From Sulfidibacter corallicola (GTDB taxonomy: Bacteria > Acidobacteriota > Holophagae > Acanthopleuribacterales > Acanthopleuribacteraceae): a stretch of DNA of 64,000 nt. Below, one piece after another: positions 28,835 through 38,718 of this stretch (position 1 is its first letter; each line of letters starts with the position of its first letter). The position numbers were made by a program, and so were the translations under genes. The notes beneath the pieces are model-generated. The model was not told the DNA's origin, searched no databases, and saw only the letters and a list, made by a program, of their open reading frames with translations. The stretch is taken from positions 11,712,256 to 11,776,255 of the forward strand of contig NZ_CP071793.1 of NCBI RefSeq assembly GCF_017498545.1, read 5' to 3'.

Positions 28835-29650
28835 CGTCGTCGCGGTAGGTTGGCCGGCCCGGCCGACATTTCGAAGGGCGCATGCTGGCAGACCCCGCAT
28901 TTCGAAGAGTGACGCTAGGCCAGGTAGGTTGGCCCGCTGGGCCGACACGTCGAAGCGATCATTACCCGAAGTGCCCGCATCGAAAGAGAGACGTCATGCC
29001 TGTTGGTTGAGCAGCCTGCTCAACCAATCGAAGCAACCCATGCAACAGCAACAAATTACGTCCATAAGCGAAGCGTAAAAACTCTATCGTGGCGCTTTAC
29101 CGAAATCGCGAGGTTCAAAGTTCCCGAATCGGGAAAGGCAAGACCCTCCATTAAGAGACGTAAATGCTTGGTCGTCAAACCGCTTCGAAATGTCGGCTAA
29201 GTCAGCACAGTCCTCTCCAGGATGTGGGAACTCCTGGATGACAAGCTTCGATTGGTAGAGCAGGCTGGCCTGGGCGGCCCCCTCACCTACAGGCCTGGTC
29301 GCGCTCTTCGGATACTGGGCCTGCGAACGGCCGCCCTTCGAAAAGTCGGCCCAGCGGGCCAACCTACTGCCATGGCAACTCTCTCCTGGATTCGGGCACT
29401 CCTGGATGACGAGCTTCGATTGGTGGAGCAGGCTGGCCTGGGCGGCCCCCTCACCTACAGGCCTGGTCGCGCTCTTCGGATACTGGGCCTGCGAACGGCC
29501 GCCCTTCGAAAAGTCGGCCCAGCGGGCCAACCTACTGCCATGGCAACTCCCTCCTGGATTCGGGCACTCCTGGATGACGAGCTTCGATTGGTGGAGCAGG
29601 CTGGCCTGGGCGGCCCCCTCACCTACAGGCCTTGCGCCACTCTCCAGAAT
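28835..29650. repeat. composite inverted-repeat element, copy C, with 168-bp tandem repeats
   Basis: The left arm (28848-29035) starts GTAGGTTGGCCGGCCCGGCC and contains a second half-unit. The core (29040-29225) has AAATTACGTCC, AAGCGAAGCG and GAGGTTCAAAGTTCCCG. The right arm carries about 2.5 direct copies of the unit: CTCCTGGATGAC occurs at 29231, 29399 and 29567, exactly 168 bases apart, and the copies are nearly identical. The element fills the space between the convergent sensor-kinase and OmpA/PKD genes. Peptides predicted across it are repeat artefacts. Confidence 0.9.
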
Positions 29651-29691
29651 GCGGGCACTGCGAATTCGACTCGCGATCAGCCACCAAAAAC

Positions 29692-29725
29692 AAAAAATCC
29701 CCAAACCGTGCCAGACGGTTTGGGG
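29692..29725 (-). terminator. intrinsic terminator of the OmpA/PKD gene
   Basis: CCCCAAACCGT (29699-29709) and ACGGTTTGGGG (29715-29725) form a perfect 11-bp stem with a 5-base loop. On the minus strand a T-rich tract follows (ATTTTTTG, then TTTTTGG). On the plus strand TTCTTCT follows, so weak bidirectional use is possible. Confidence 0.85.
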
Positions 29726-29775
29726 TTCTTCTCGGAATGGGTTGAGGGCGGGCGCGCTCGGCACCCGCCGCGATA

Positions 29776-32193
29776 TCAGTTCTTGAATTCCACGACCGTG
29801 ACGCGGACATCGTCGGTATCGACGCCGCCGGAGGTGTCGCGCACGACCAGACGGAAGACGTAGGTTCCGCTTTCAGCCATGAACGAGGGATTGGCCGTCT
29901 CGGCACCCGTGAGGGTGGCGGCCCGTCCGGAGATCTGGAACCACTGATAGCTCAAGGTATCGCCATCGGGATCGCTGGAGAGCGAACCGTCCAGAGTCAC
30001 GGTCTGGGCGTTGAAGATGTTGATGTCGGCACCCGCGCTGGCAACCGGCGGACGGTTGGGCGGACCCACGGTGACGGTCACCGAAGCGGTATCGGAACCA
30101 CCGCTGCCACTTGCTTCCAAGGTGTAGGTGGTGGTCGCTTCCGGCGTGAGAATCACGGTGCCGGTGGCGGCGACCTGACCCAAGCCGGAAATGGTGACGG
30201 TGTCGGCGTTCTGGGTGGACCAGGACAGGGTGGTGAACTCACCGGCCTTGATCTCGTCAGGCGTCGCGGTGAAGAACCCGATCGAAGGTCCAGCCGGCTG
30301 GTTGACCGTGACGGTCACATCGGCCGTGACGGAACCGGTGACGTTGGTGGCGGTCAAGGTGTAGGTGGTGGTCGTCTCGGGACTCAGGAAGACCACGCCC
30401 TCGGGGCTGACATCGCCGAGGCCGCTGATGGTGACCGTGTCGGCGTCGTTGACCAGCCAGGACAGGTTGGAAATCCCACCCAGGTTGATGGTGTCGGGCG
30501 TCGCGCGGAAGTAGGAGACGGAGGGCAGCGGAATCGGCGCCTCTTCCATCTGAATGCGGACGACGTCGGAGTTGGTTTCGCCAAAGGTGTCGCGAACGGT
30601 CAACTGAAATGCGTAGGTCGCACCGGCTTCACCCTCGAAGCTGGCGACGGCCTGTTCGGCATTCTGGATGTCGACGCTGGGACCGCTGATCTGAACCCAC
30701 TGATAGGTGATGGCATCGGCCTCGGGGTCGAATGACTGGGAGCCGTCCAGGACAACGTTGCCGGCCGCGACGTTCGAGCGAGATGGACCCGCCTCGGCGA
30801 CCGGTGCCGTATTGCCCTTGCGCACGGCGCGTCCCAGGATCTCGTAGCGAACGCGCGGAATTTCGATCGGCGTGACGCGATCGGAAGTGCCGTAGCGAAC
30901 GCGCGACCAGGAACCCAGTTTCAGACCGGTCAGGTAGCGGTACTTGTCGTCGTTGATCAGGTGGGAATCGTTCATTTCCGCCTGCAGGTACCAGGACAGG
31001 TTTTCACCCACCAGGACGTCAAGCTTCAGGTCCGCCGAAAGGTCGGAACTGGTTTCGCCGTCGATGGCACCGAAGTGGCCGCCGAAGTCGACGCGATCCG
31101 TGATCGAGAAACCGAAGTTCAGGCCGAACTGGGCCGGTACGTTCACGTACCACTCTTGAACGAAGGCGCCGCGGTTATCCAGCGGCACTTCACCCACGAT
31201 GTCGCCGTCGGCAAACGCGGTGGTCGCGAACAGGCCGACTTTACCGCGGTCGAAGTTGATGTCCGCGATCAAGGCACCCTGACCCATGCGAGCGGTTTCG
31301 AAGCCGTCCACACTGGCGTACTTGTAGGAGCCCGCCGCGGCCAGCTTGAACCAACCGTGTTGGTAGATGAAGGCGGCGTCGAACTGACCCTGATCTTCGT
31401 GCTCGAAGCGGCTGATCTCGCCTTGGAGCTGCAGGGCGAACTGGTTGCCCACCGGCTTGAAGTACAGGCCTTCGATGACGCCGGTAAAGTCGCTGTCGTC
31501 ATCGACGCCGATGCCGAAACTGACACCGGAGTAATTGTCGCCAAACCCGAACTTGCCGTGCAACCCACCGACGCCGGGCGATACCGGCATCGGGGCATCG
31601 CCGTTACCGTCGGGGCCGACCGCCATACCCAGGTTCGTCTTCAGGTTTTTGACCTCTTGCTCCAGGTCTGAAAGCTTTTTGAGAATTTCGTCCTGTTTCC
31701 CGAAATTGATCGGCGAGCCCTCGGCGGTGGCGGCACCACTCTCACCGAAGAACAGGTAGAGCAGACGCTTGTAGGAAACCTTGCTGCGACTGCCGTTGAC
31801 CGTCTCGTACAGGTTCAGGCTGACGCGGCGATTTTGGAAGCGCCCTTCGCGGCTGTCGTTGTCGTGGGACCGATCGATCCCCTGGCCGCTGGTTTGAATT
31901 TTTCCGGCACTGACGCCCTTGCCTTCCAAGTAAAGCTTGACGGCGTTCGCCCGTTGCTCGCTGAGGCGTTTGTTGTAGGTAGCAGAACCAATCGCGTCGG
32001 TATAGCCGACCACTTCCAAATCCAGATTGGGGTGCTTCTGCATGACCTCGGCCAACAGGTCCAATCCCTGAAAGCCGTCAACCACAACGGAAGAGTTGAG
32101 TGGGAAGTTGATGTCCTCTAAATTGTCTGCCGCGGTGAGTCCGGGCACGACCAAAAAACCGAGAAGAACACAAGAAAACAGTAATCTAGACAT
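29776..32193 (-). CDS. outer-membrane protein: N-terminal OmpA-like domain, barrel-like region, PKD/Ig-like repeats
   Basis: This 805-residue protein has a signal peptide (LLFSCVLLGFLVVPGLTAA). An OmpA_C peptidoglycan-binding domain follows at once (about 25-130: LDLEVVGYTDAIGSATYNKRLSEQRANAVKLYL and QNRRVSL). Then come a short coiled coil (about 170-195) and a long stretch of alternating strands rich in aromatic residues (about 210-440) that looks like a beta-barrel. A PKD domain, two copies of a 75-residue Ig-like unit (TLSWSTQNADTVTISGLG) and a final PKD domain (about 450-805) complete it. In classical OmpA the barrel precedes the OmpA_C domain, so the order is reversed. The ATG at 32193 has GGAGG 11 bases upstream; start codons 7 and 11 codons earlier are less supported. 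Confidence 0.82.
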   Translation of the reverse strand: MSRLLFSCVLLGFLVVPGLTAADNLEDINFPLNSSVVVDGFQGLDLLAEVMQKHPNLDLEVVGYTDAIGSATYNKRLSEQRANAVKLYLEGKGVSAGKIQTSGQGIDRSHDNDSREGRFQNRRVSLNLYETVNGSRSKVSYKRLLYLFFGESGAATAEGSPINFGKQDEILKKLSDLEQEVKNLKTNLGMAVGPDGNGDAPMPVSPGVGGLHGKFGFGDNYSGVSFGIGVDDDSDFTGVIEGLYFKPVGNQFALQLQGEISRFEHEDQGQFDAAFIYQHGWFKLAAAGSYKYASVDGFETARMGQGALIADINFDRGKVGLFATTAFADGDIVGEVPLDNRGAFVQEWYVNVPAQFGLNFGFSITDRVDFGGHFGAIDGETSSDLSADLKLDVLVGENLSWYLQAEMNDSHLINDDKYRYLTGLKLGSWSRVRYGTSDRVTPIEIPRVRYEILGRAVRKGNTAPVAEAGPSRSNVAAGNVVLDGSQSFDPEADAITYQWVQISGPSVDIQNAEQAVASFEGEAGATYAFQLTVRDTFGETNSDVVRIQMEEAPIPLPSVSYFRATPDTINLGGISNLSWLVNDADTVTISGLGDVSPEGVVFLSPETTTTYTLTATNVTGSVTADVTVTVNQPAGPSIGFFTATPDEIKAGEFTTLSWSTQNADTVTISGLGQVAATGTVILTPEATTTYTLEASGSGGSDTASVTVTVGPPNRPPVASAGADINIFNAQTVTLDGSLSSDPDGDTLSYQWFQISGRAATLTGAETANPSFMAESGTYVFRLVVRDTSGGVDTDDVRVTVVEFKN

Positions 32194-33250
32194 GAGGTGA
32201 TGGACCTCCATTTTTAAACTCATAGAAACTACATTCTCAGAAAATCGGGGTGATCAGCATACTCGGAGTTTTTATTGGTGGACTATCCGATTCTAGCACC
32301 GGCCGCGGAGGGGTCACAACTGTTATCAAGAGGTAAAGCTGAATCACCTTCAACCTTGCACCCGGAGGGGCAACATCTTGACTGAAAAGCAGTTCGCGCC
32401 CGATGCGCCTCATGCGGCACACCTCGATCCGGACCTTTCCGATTTCCCGGAACCCCACGAGGAGGGTTCTTCCGGATGAGCCCGGCACGTTTTAGCACGC
32501 TTCGCGGCGAATGTCTCGGCCAAAACGTCGAAAAAACCGCATTTGTTAGGATCTGTGTCACCCTTTCACGACTGTCGGTACCATTAATTAACGTCAAATC
32601 CGAGAGGGGCTTAGCTGGAGGCGAACCCGAATTCGGCCATCCATTCCGTTTTTGGGAGAAGGTTATTCTCACCGCTGGGCACACTGAGAACACAAAGATC
32701 CAAGCCACTTATTTCCATTTGTTTAATACGATTCACCGGCCTTCGACGATGTGCCGACGCATTCGACCCAAGCCTCGATTCGGATCATCAAGTTTGTCCA
32801 CCAATTACACAGATTGACACGAATTAAAAAACCACCCTCTGATCCCGTACTCCCGATTTTTTAGAGTGCCCGGCACTATTGTGGAGCCGATTCCGCGAAA
32901 ATGCTTGAGTTCGCAGACAAAATCATCTTGCCCCAAGAAACCAACCGAGCGTTTCTTTCCTAATTTAGGATGATTAAGTCTTCTCCGTCCCTCTGTGCCC
33001 TCTTATGTAACAAACTCTGTAAAGCTCGAAGATAAAGATAAAAACCTAAAAAGGCGGATGTGCGGGGAGTTCGTCGAAAAATGTCGGCCCGGCGGGCCAA
33101 CTTACTGCAACGACGCCCCTCTCACAAATGCGGGAACTCCCAAACGATTCGCTTCGATTAGTTACCCACCTGAAACCCGGGCCCCCGGCCTGGGCGGCGA
33201 CTCGGTGGTAAAAATTCGCAATCACCGCCGGCTTCGATGGAGAACCACCT
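32194..33250. other. gene-free region with decayed repeats
   Basis: The stretch is about 1,060 bases with lower GC than its surroundings and no supportable gene. It contains phrase-like sequences such as ATTACACAGATTGACACG (32804-32821), CACCGCTGGGCACACTGAG (around 32670) and CTCTGTGCCCTCTTATG (around 32990). These resemble short interspersed sequences I have seen scattered in many unrelated genomes. The last part (33060-33205) is a fragment of the composite repeat family. The promoter of the OmpA/PKD gene must lie near 32200-32350 but is not obvious. Confidence 0.5.
33060..33205. repeat. fragment of the composite repeat family
   Basis: It contains AATGTCGGCCCGGCGGGCCA, CTTACTGCAACG, AATGCGGGAACTCC and CTTCGATTAG, in the same order and orientation as the right arm of the full copies. 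It lacks the core and the left arm. Unlike the full copies it lies between two genes in the same direction. Confidence 0.6.
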
Positions 33251-34285
33251 TCAATCTTCGCCGGTCAGCTCCGACAACGAGATTCGATAGGTCCGAAGAA
33301 TCCGTTTCATGTCCCGATCGGACACTCGTTTGACCACGCCCGAACGCTTGCGCCACATACGCGGAGCCCCTCGCAATCCATCCCAAAGCGCCCGTACCAG
33401 ACAACCGGCCAAGGCAAATGGCGATTGGGCCCGAGCCGCGCCGCCGGCCACCCCCCTGCCCCGCAAGGCGGCCAACGCGTTGGCACCGTGGCGCAGCAGG
33501 GTGAACCAGGGCGATACCAGAATCCAGCCCAACGGAAAGGTCTTGACGAGCAGCCACATCCGGTTGCGTTCGATAAAGTAGAGTTTGCGAAGGCCGAATT
33601 TGCCCAACCCGGCCGAATGCCGGTGGATGACGATCGATTTGTGGCGATAGATGCAGCGGTACCCGGCCCAACGCAGCCGCATGCCCAGCTCGGCATCCTC
33701 GGCGTACAGAAAGAAATCCGGATCCAACAGGTGGCCGTCGGTCAAGGTCTGCTCGAGCGCCGACCTGCGGTAGAAACCCGCACATCCGTCGGGCCACAGG
33801 GCCTCCTCGTCCATGTCGAAACGGCCGTCGTCCGGCCGGCCCGTACCGCGTCCCCGGTTTTGACCGTCGCGGTACATCAAATGACCGACCTTGTCGACGG
33901 TGCCGCCCTCGGCCCGCAGGACCTTGCAGGCGACCATCGCCACCACGGGATCCTCGAAGGCCGGCAAGGCCTCCGCGATCCAATCGGGATCGGGCTCGGC
34001 GTCGTTGTTCAGCAAGGCCACCACGTCGCCTTCGGCCATTCCGAATGCGACGTTGTTGCCGCCCGAGAATCCGGTATTGGTGCCCAAAAATCGGGTCTTG
34101 AGCCCCTGCGCATCGCATGCGCGCAAATAATCGGCGGACCCGTCCTCGCTGCCGTTGTCGACCACCACGATCTCGTGAGGCGCCACGGTCTGGCGCGCCA
34201 GTGCGGCCAAACAGCCAGGCAACAGGTCGCGGCCGTTCCAATTGACGATGAGAACCGAGACGCGCACGCCGTGACCGCTACCCAA
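33251..34285 (-). CDS. family 2 glycosyltransferase (rhamnosyltransferase-like)
   Basis: This 344-residue GT-A enzyme has SVLIVNWNGRDLLPGCL at the N-terminus, VVVDNGSEDGS, the family signature NTGFSGGNN, the metal/nucleotide motif LLNNDAEPD, and the acceptor-side PDFFLYAEDAELGMRLRWAGY. These are typical of cytoplasmic-face rhamnosyl- or related sugar transferases in O-antigen and exopolysaccharide synthesis. The frame starts with TTG immediately after the preceding stop; a GTG at 34267 (VRVSVLIV) is a good alternative because the fold begins there. It forms an operon with the next GT2 gene. Donor and acceptor are unknown. Confidence 0.88.
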   Translation of the reverse strand: MGSGHGVRVSVLIVNWNGRDLLPGCLAALARQTVAPHEIVVVDNGSEDGSADYLRACDAQGLKTRFLGTNTGFSGGNNVAFGMAEGDVVALLNNDAEPDPDWIAEALPAFEDPVVAMVACKVLRAEGGTVDKVGHLMYRDGQNRGRGTGRPDDGRFDMDEEALWPDGCAGFYRRSALEQTLTDGHLLDPDFFLYAEDAELGMRLRWAGYRCIYRHKSIVIHRHSAGLGKFGLRKLYFIERNRMWLLVKTFPLGWILVSPWFTLLRHGANALAALRGRGVAGGAARAQSPFALAGCLVRALWDGLRGAPRMWRKRSGVVKRVSDRDMKRILRTYRISLSELTGED

Positions 34286-34960
34286 TCAGCCCAGGAACCG
34301 CTTGCGAAACAGGAACGCGATGTTGCGAATCCCGTCGCGGTAGGGCTGGAGCTTGATTTCACCCTTGCGGGCCGAATACTTGATGTGCTCTTCCTTGAAA
34401 CGAACGTCCGGGTTGCGAATGACCTCGATCTTGATCTCTTCGGAAAAAGCCATGCCTGGCGAAGTAAGATTTATCTTTTCAAGTATTTGGCGCCGGAAAA
34501 CCCACATCCCGGACTGACTGTCCTCGATGGGGAACTTGAACAGGATCGCCATGACGAAGGATAGGATCTTGTTGCCGATCCAGTGTTTGAAACTCATCGA
34601 TTCCTGGTTGAGAATCGGGAATCGGCAGGCGCTCAAGAAATCGACCTTGTATTCCAAAAACACGTCGATCAAACGACCGAGGTCGTGAATCGGATAGGAA
34701 TGGTCCCCGTCGAGGGTACAGATGATGTCGGTCTCGGCGTGTTTGAATCCGCGCATGTAGGCGCGTCCGTAGCCCCGCAAGTCCTCGGAGACCACGATGG
34801 CGCCCAGTTCGCGGGCGACGTCGGCGGTGCGGTCGGTGCTGCCGTTGTCGACGACGATCACCTGGTCGACCCAGTCGGGCGCGGCACCCAACACGGCTTT
34901 GATGCCGGACTCCTCATTGAGGCAGGGAATCACCACGGTGACGGAAAGTCCTTTGTACAT
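34286..34960 (-). CDS. family 2 glycosyltransferase (dolichol-phosphate-mannose-synthase-like)
   Basis: This 224-residue protein has the DPM1/ArnC-type catalytic domain (VTVVIPCLNEESGI, VIVVDNGSTDRTADVARELG, the DXD-like CTLDGDHSYP, and GMWVFRRQI) without C-terminal membrane spans. Such enzymes transfer a sugar to polyprenyl phosphate or act in surface polysaccharide assembly. The ATG at 34960 follows AAGGA. It is followed directly by the second GT2 gene, their stop and start being adjacent. A minus-strand TATAAT at 35112-35117 may be the -10 of the pair. Confidence 0.88.
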   Translation of the reverse strand: MYKGLSVTVVIPCLNEESGIKAVLGAAPDWVDQVIVVDNGSTDRTADVARELGAIVVSEDLRGYGRAYMRGFKHAETDIICTLDGDHSYPIHDLGRLIDVFLEYKVDFLSACRFPILNQESMSFKHWIGNKILSFVMAILFKFPIEDSQSGMWVFRRQILEKINLTSPGMAFSEEIKIEVIRNPDVRFKEEHIKYSARKGEIKLQPYRDGIRNIAFLFRKRFLG

Positions 34961-35270
34961 ACATGTTCCTTTGCAATGAATAGACTCGAATGAACGGCCG
35001 CCACGAAAACGGGGCCGATGGGGACCGGCGGCGATGGCGGTTGCCGGCGGTTGGGGAGATGGGAACGAAGCCGCTGCGGGGATGGGCTGGTCGCGAGCGG
35101 ACGAAAGGCCCATTATAGCCGGTTACGCGGCGTGGGACGGGCACTATCAAGGTTTTTGCCAGGTGTGCCTGGAACGGCGGCAAGCCCCGTGGATTCCGGC
35201 TTCGGCCCCAGGTGCGGAATGCCGCGCCAAGGACACTCGAGGCCAATGTATCCACAAGTAGAGACAGCAC
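34961..35270 (-). promoter_or_regulatory. intergenic region upstream of the glycosyltransferases
   Basis: The region is 310 bases and has no gene. TATAAT on the minus strand (35112-35117) is a perfect -10 hexamer. No good -35 is found at normal spacing. If used, the leader would be about 145 bases. Confidence 0.35.
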
Positions 35271-36290
35271 CTAGGCGCCCCCTTTCCGGCGCGCGATCAA
35301 GGTGGTCATCGAGCCCTGGCCACAAAGGGCCGCAAGCCGCTCCAGCGGCGTCAACATCCAGGTCAGGCCGAGATAGATCAACACCGGAAACGCACCCTGG
35401 CGCCCCAAAATCTCGCGCCGGGTCGGCTCTCCATCGGGATAGAGCGAGGAAGCGGCGGCGGGTGGACCGTCGCGCAGGGCCCAGGTGGAGAGGCGTTCGA
35501 CCACGAACCCCTCCCGTTCGACCAGCGCGGCCAGTGCTCGTGGATGAAAATGCAGCAGGTGCCGCGGGATCTCCAACCCCTTCCAACGCGCGCCGAACAG
35601 CCGACCTTGCCAACTGGAGAAATTGGGCACGCGCAAGAGGATCTTGCCCCCGGGCCGAAGGGCCCCGTGACAGGTCGCCAACAGCCTGCGCGGCTTGCGA
35701 AGGTGTTCCAGCAGATGAAAAAAACTGATGGCGTCGTAGGAGCCCGGCTCCGGCGACCACTCGTCCACATCGACTTCCGACACCGAGATGCCGTGGTGGT
35801 CGCGCGCATAGGCGGCAGCCCTGGGGTCGGCCTCGATACCCTCGACCTGGAACCCGGCTCGGCGAATCAGCGCGAGCCAATCGCCGCGACTACAGCCGAT
35901 GTCCAGGTAGTGGGCGCCTGCCGGCAGGTTCATGCGCCGCACCCAGCTCATCAGGTCCCAGTTCAGCATCAGATCGACGTACCGGCTTTGGGCGCGTGTC
36001 AGCAAACCGGGCGACGCTTCCCGTTCGCGCCAGTAGCCGGTGGGATAGAAGGCCGCGATCGCTTCGCGCGTGGGCTGGGGCCAGATGAAATGGGAGCGGC
36101 AGGTCGCGCACCGGAACAGGTCCGCCCGGTAATCCGTTACGCGATAGAAGGTATCGCCGAAACACCCGAAATAGGCGCCCGTACCGCCACAAACAGGGCA
36201 CTCGGCCGAACCGGAAGGCTTCGCACGAGCCGTCTCGGCCGAATCCATCAGGTCAGGTTGGTTGGGAGTGTTGGATTGCGGACCTCGCAT
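35271..36290 (-). CDS. SAM-dependent methyltransferase with N-terminal zinc ribbon
   Basis: This 339-residue protein starts with two Cys pairs (CPVCGG and FRCATC, about residues 31-66) that form a small zinc ribbon. The class I methyltransferase fold follows: YLDIGCSRGDWLALI is the SAM-binding motif I, VEGIEADP the acidic end of strand 2, and FFHLLEHL the post-II motif. A hydrophobic stretch near the C-terminus (VLIYLGLTWML) may contact membrane. Methyltransferases of this type accompany sugar and polysaccharide gene clusters, and two glycosyltransferases lie downstream. The ATG at 36290 has AAGGA upstream; the open frame extends further but without support. The substrate is unknown. Confidence 0.87.
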   Translation of the reverse strand: MRGPQSNTPNQPDLMDSAETARAKPSGSAECPVCGGTGAYFGCFGDTFYRVTDYRADLFRCATCRSHFIWPQPTREAIAAFYPTGYWREREASPGLLTRAQSRYVDLMLNWDLMSWVRRMNLPAGAHYLDIGCSRGDWLALIRRAGFQVEGIEADPRAAAYARDHHGISVSEVDVDEWSPEPGSYDAISFFHLLEHLRKPRRLLATCHGALRPGGKILLRVPNFSSWQGRLFGARWKGLEIPRHLLHFHPRALAALVEREGFVVERLSTWALRDGPPAAASSLYPDGEPTRREILGRQGAFPVLIYLGLTWMLTPLERLAALCGQGSMTTLIARRKGGA

Positions 36291-36354
36291 GGGGATTCCT
36301 TGATACGAGTAAGCCGGCCCCTCGCGAACGGCGAAAAGCCGGCGTACCGAGCAT

Positions 36355-38718
36355 TCAACGACGGCGACCCTTTTTGGGCCCCTTCTTGACCTTCTTGAAC
36401 TTTTTCCCCTTGCCCGCGAGCGCCCCGGGGGTGCGGGCTTTTTTGCCCTCGCCTTTCGACCGGCCGGACGCACTGCGACGCGCGCCACCCCTGCCGCCCG
36501 AAGCGGCCGTGCGACGCGGCCGACCCGACCGCGATTCACCGCCGGCATGCCCGTCCGGACCCATCTCCAAACGCTCGATCCGACTCAAGGCCAGCCCCAT
36601 GTCGATCTTGCGGGAAAGGAAATCGACCCGCATCAGCTTGACCTTGACTTCGTCGCCGACCTTGAAGGCGCGTCCGTTGCGCGCGCCGACCAGGGCCAGC
36701 ATATCGGGCACGAACTCGAAATAGTCGCCGGGAAGGTTTTCCACGTGAACCAGACCGGATACCGGAAAATCGTTCAGGCGAACGAACAGGCCGAATTCCT
36801 TGACGTCGTCGATCACGCCTTCCATGTCGTCGCCGATGCGGTCCTCCAGGTGACGCAGCATCTTAAGCAACACGTAGGTGTTTTCGGCCTTGGCGGAGGC
36901 ACGCTCGCGATTCGAAATGTGACTGCAGGATTCCTCGAGACCGCTGTCGTCGAAGATGTCGTCGTCCAGATCCGCAGCGGACGTGGCGTTCAGAAGCGCC
37001 GTCAGGCGGCGGTGGACGATCAGGTCCGCGTAGCGGCGGATGGGGCTGGTGAAGTGGCAGTAACAAGCCGAGGCCAAGCCGAAGTGGCCGTGGTTCTCCG
37101 GCAGGTACTCGGCCATTTTCATCGCCTTCAATACCTGGGTCTGCATGACCTGGGCATTGGGCTTGCCCTGCAGCTCCTCGAGCAACGCGTTCAGGGATGG
37201 GCCGGGATCGTCCTCGAGCCCGTGCGGTACCGCGATACCGTGTGACGACAGGAATCGCTCGAGCCTGGCCAGCCGATCCTCGTCGGGCGCGTCGTGAATG
37301 CGATAGGGAATGGTGATATCGCGCTCGGTCATGTCGCGAGCCACGCATTCGTTGGCCATCACCATGAATGCCTCGATCATGCGATTGGCATCCGTCTGGT
37401 GTTTCTCGACCACCTTTTTCATCAGTTGCGAGGCGTCCACCTCGACCACGGTTTCCGCCAGATCCAGGTCGAATCCCCCTTCGCGAATGCGTCGTTTGCG
37501 CATTTTGCGGGAAAGCTCGAGGGCCAGGTCGAGGCTGGGAACCACTTCCGCATAGCCGGCGCGCATGTTGGGATCGCGATCGATCCCGATGGCGTTGACA
37601 TTGTCGTAGGTCAGCCGATAGCGACTGCAGATCAAGCCCTTGTGAATCCGGTAGGACTTCACCTCTCCCTCGCGGCTGAGCCGCACCACCACCGACAGGG
37701 TGTAGCGCGGCACGTTCGGTTTGAGCGAGCACAGCTCGTTCGACAGGATTTGCGGCAGCATGGGAATCGCCTTGTGAGGCAGGTAGGTACTGTTGCCGCG
37801 CTGCTTGGCCCAGGTGTCCAGGGCCGTACCGGGTTTGACGAATTCGGAAACGTCGGCGATGTGAACCCCGACTTCCACTTCCTTGGCGCCGATCTCCTTG
37901 AAATGGAGTGCGTCGTCGAAGTCGCGGGCCGTGGCCCCGTCGACCGTGAAGACCAGCTCGTCGCGGAAATCGGTGCGATCGCCGAGTTCGAATTCGAAGG
38001 CCGGATTGAAATGGGCCACTTCGTCCATGACCCGCGGCTCGAACTCGCCCGGTATGTCGTTTTCGGCGAGGACGATGTGCTCGTCGACCAGCGGGTCCTT
38101 CAAAGCGCCCAGCAGCTCGCCGAACGCGAAGGTACCGTCCTTCTGGCGGGTCCATTTGCCGACCATGCCGTCGTCCACGTCGTCCGGAAATTCACGCATC
38201 ATTTCGGGACGAAGCTGAAAATCGCTGAACGGGCGAAACCGAACCTGTTTGCCGTAGCGTTCGAACACGCCCACCAGGTGGTGCAGGCCGTAGCTGCGAA
38301 TCTCCACGATCTCCGCGGTGATGCGCCCGCCGCGCTCGGTTCCCACGCGGCGCGCGACCACCACGTCACCGTTCATCGCGTGGCCCATGCCGGTTTCCGG
38401 AATCATCCAGTCGCGCCCGCGTTCCACCAGCACGAAGCCAAACCCGGCCGAGGTCACCTGGAGGCGGCCGACGACCTGATCCTTCTCGCGGGATTTGCGG
38501 CGTTTGATGTCCAACGCCAATCGTTTACCATCGGGTACCCAATACAGGGACCCGCTCTTCACCACCTGGCCTTCGCGCATCATTTCGCGCAGCAGGGCAC
38601 GCACGTACTGGCGGTCGCTGGCCGGCAAGCCCAATCCCTTGAGGATCGACTTCAATTTGGTGGGATCTTCCTTGGAACCTAAAAAGGTCAAAATCTGTTG
38701 TTTCAAATCCAATAACAT
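36355..38718 (-). CDS. rnr: ribonuclease R
   Basis: RNase R is a processive 3'-5' exoribonuclease that degrades structured RNA. The 787-residue protein has an N-terminal winged-helix region (about 1-70), cold-shock-type OB domains (about 75-235) and the RNB catalytic domain. The latter contains the Asp-rich motif TVDGATARDFDDALHF (about 255-270), HIADVSEFV and LPQILSNELCSL. An S1 RNA-binding domain follows (about 625-710: MEGVIDDVKEFGLFVRL), then a Lys/Arg-rich tail (about 725-787). Length and order fit bacterial RNase R rather than RNase II. The ATG at 38718 has AGAGAG upstream. Confidence 0.96.
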   Translation of the reverse strand: MLLDLKQQILTFLGSKEDPTKLKSILKGLGLPASDRQYVRALLREMMREGQVVKSGSLYWVPDGKRLALDIKRRKSREKDQVVGRLQVTSAGFGFVLVERGRDWMIPETGMGHAMNGDVVVARRVGTERGGRITAEIVEIRSYGLHHLVGVFERYGKQVRFRPFSDFQLRPEMMREFPDDVDDGMVGKWTRQKDGTFAFGELLGALKDPLVDEHIVLAENDIPGEFEPRVMDEVAHFNPAFEFELGDRTDFRDELVFTVDGATARDFDDALHFKEIGAKEVEVGVHIADVSEFVKPGTALDTWAKQRGNSTYLPHKAIPMLPQILSNELCSLKPNVPRYTLSVVVRLSREGEVKSYRIHKGLICSRYRLTYDNVNAIGIDRDPNMRAGYAEVVPSLDLALELSRKMRKRRIREGGFDLDLAETVVEVDASQLMKKVVEKHQTDANRMIEAFMVMANECVARDMTERDITIPYRIHDAPDEDRLARLERFLSSHGIAVPHGLEDDPGPSLNALLEELQGKPNAQVMQTQVLKAMKMAEYLPENHGHFGLASACYCHFTSPIRRYADLIVHRRLTALLNATSAADLDDDIFDDSGLEESCSHISNRERASAKAENTYVLLKMLRHLEDRIGDDMEGVIDDVKEFGLFVRLNDFPVSGLVHVENLPGDYFEFVPDMLALVGARNGRAFKVGDEVKVKLMRVDFLSRKIDMGLALSRIERLEMGPDGHAGGESRSGRPRRTAASGGRGGARRSASGRSKGEGKKARTPGALAGKGKKFKKVKKGPKKGRRR

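Noticed and set aside
29231..29650. CRISPR array
   Set aside because: The period is a constant 168 bases with the whole unit conserved. There are no 25-40 base repeats with variable spacers and no cas genes in the window.
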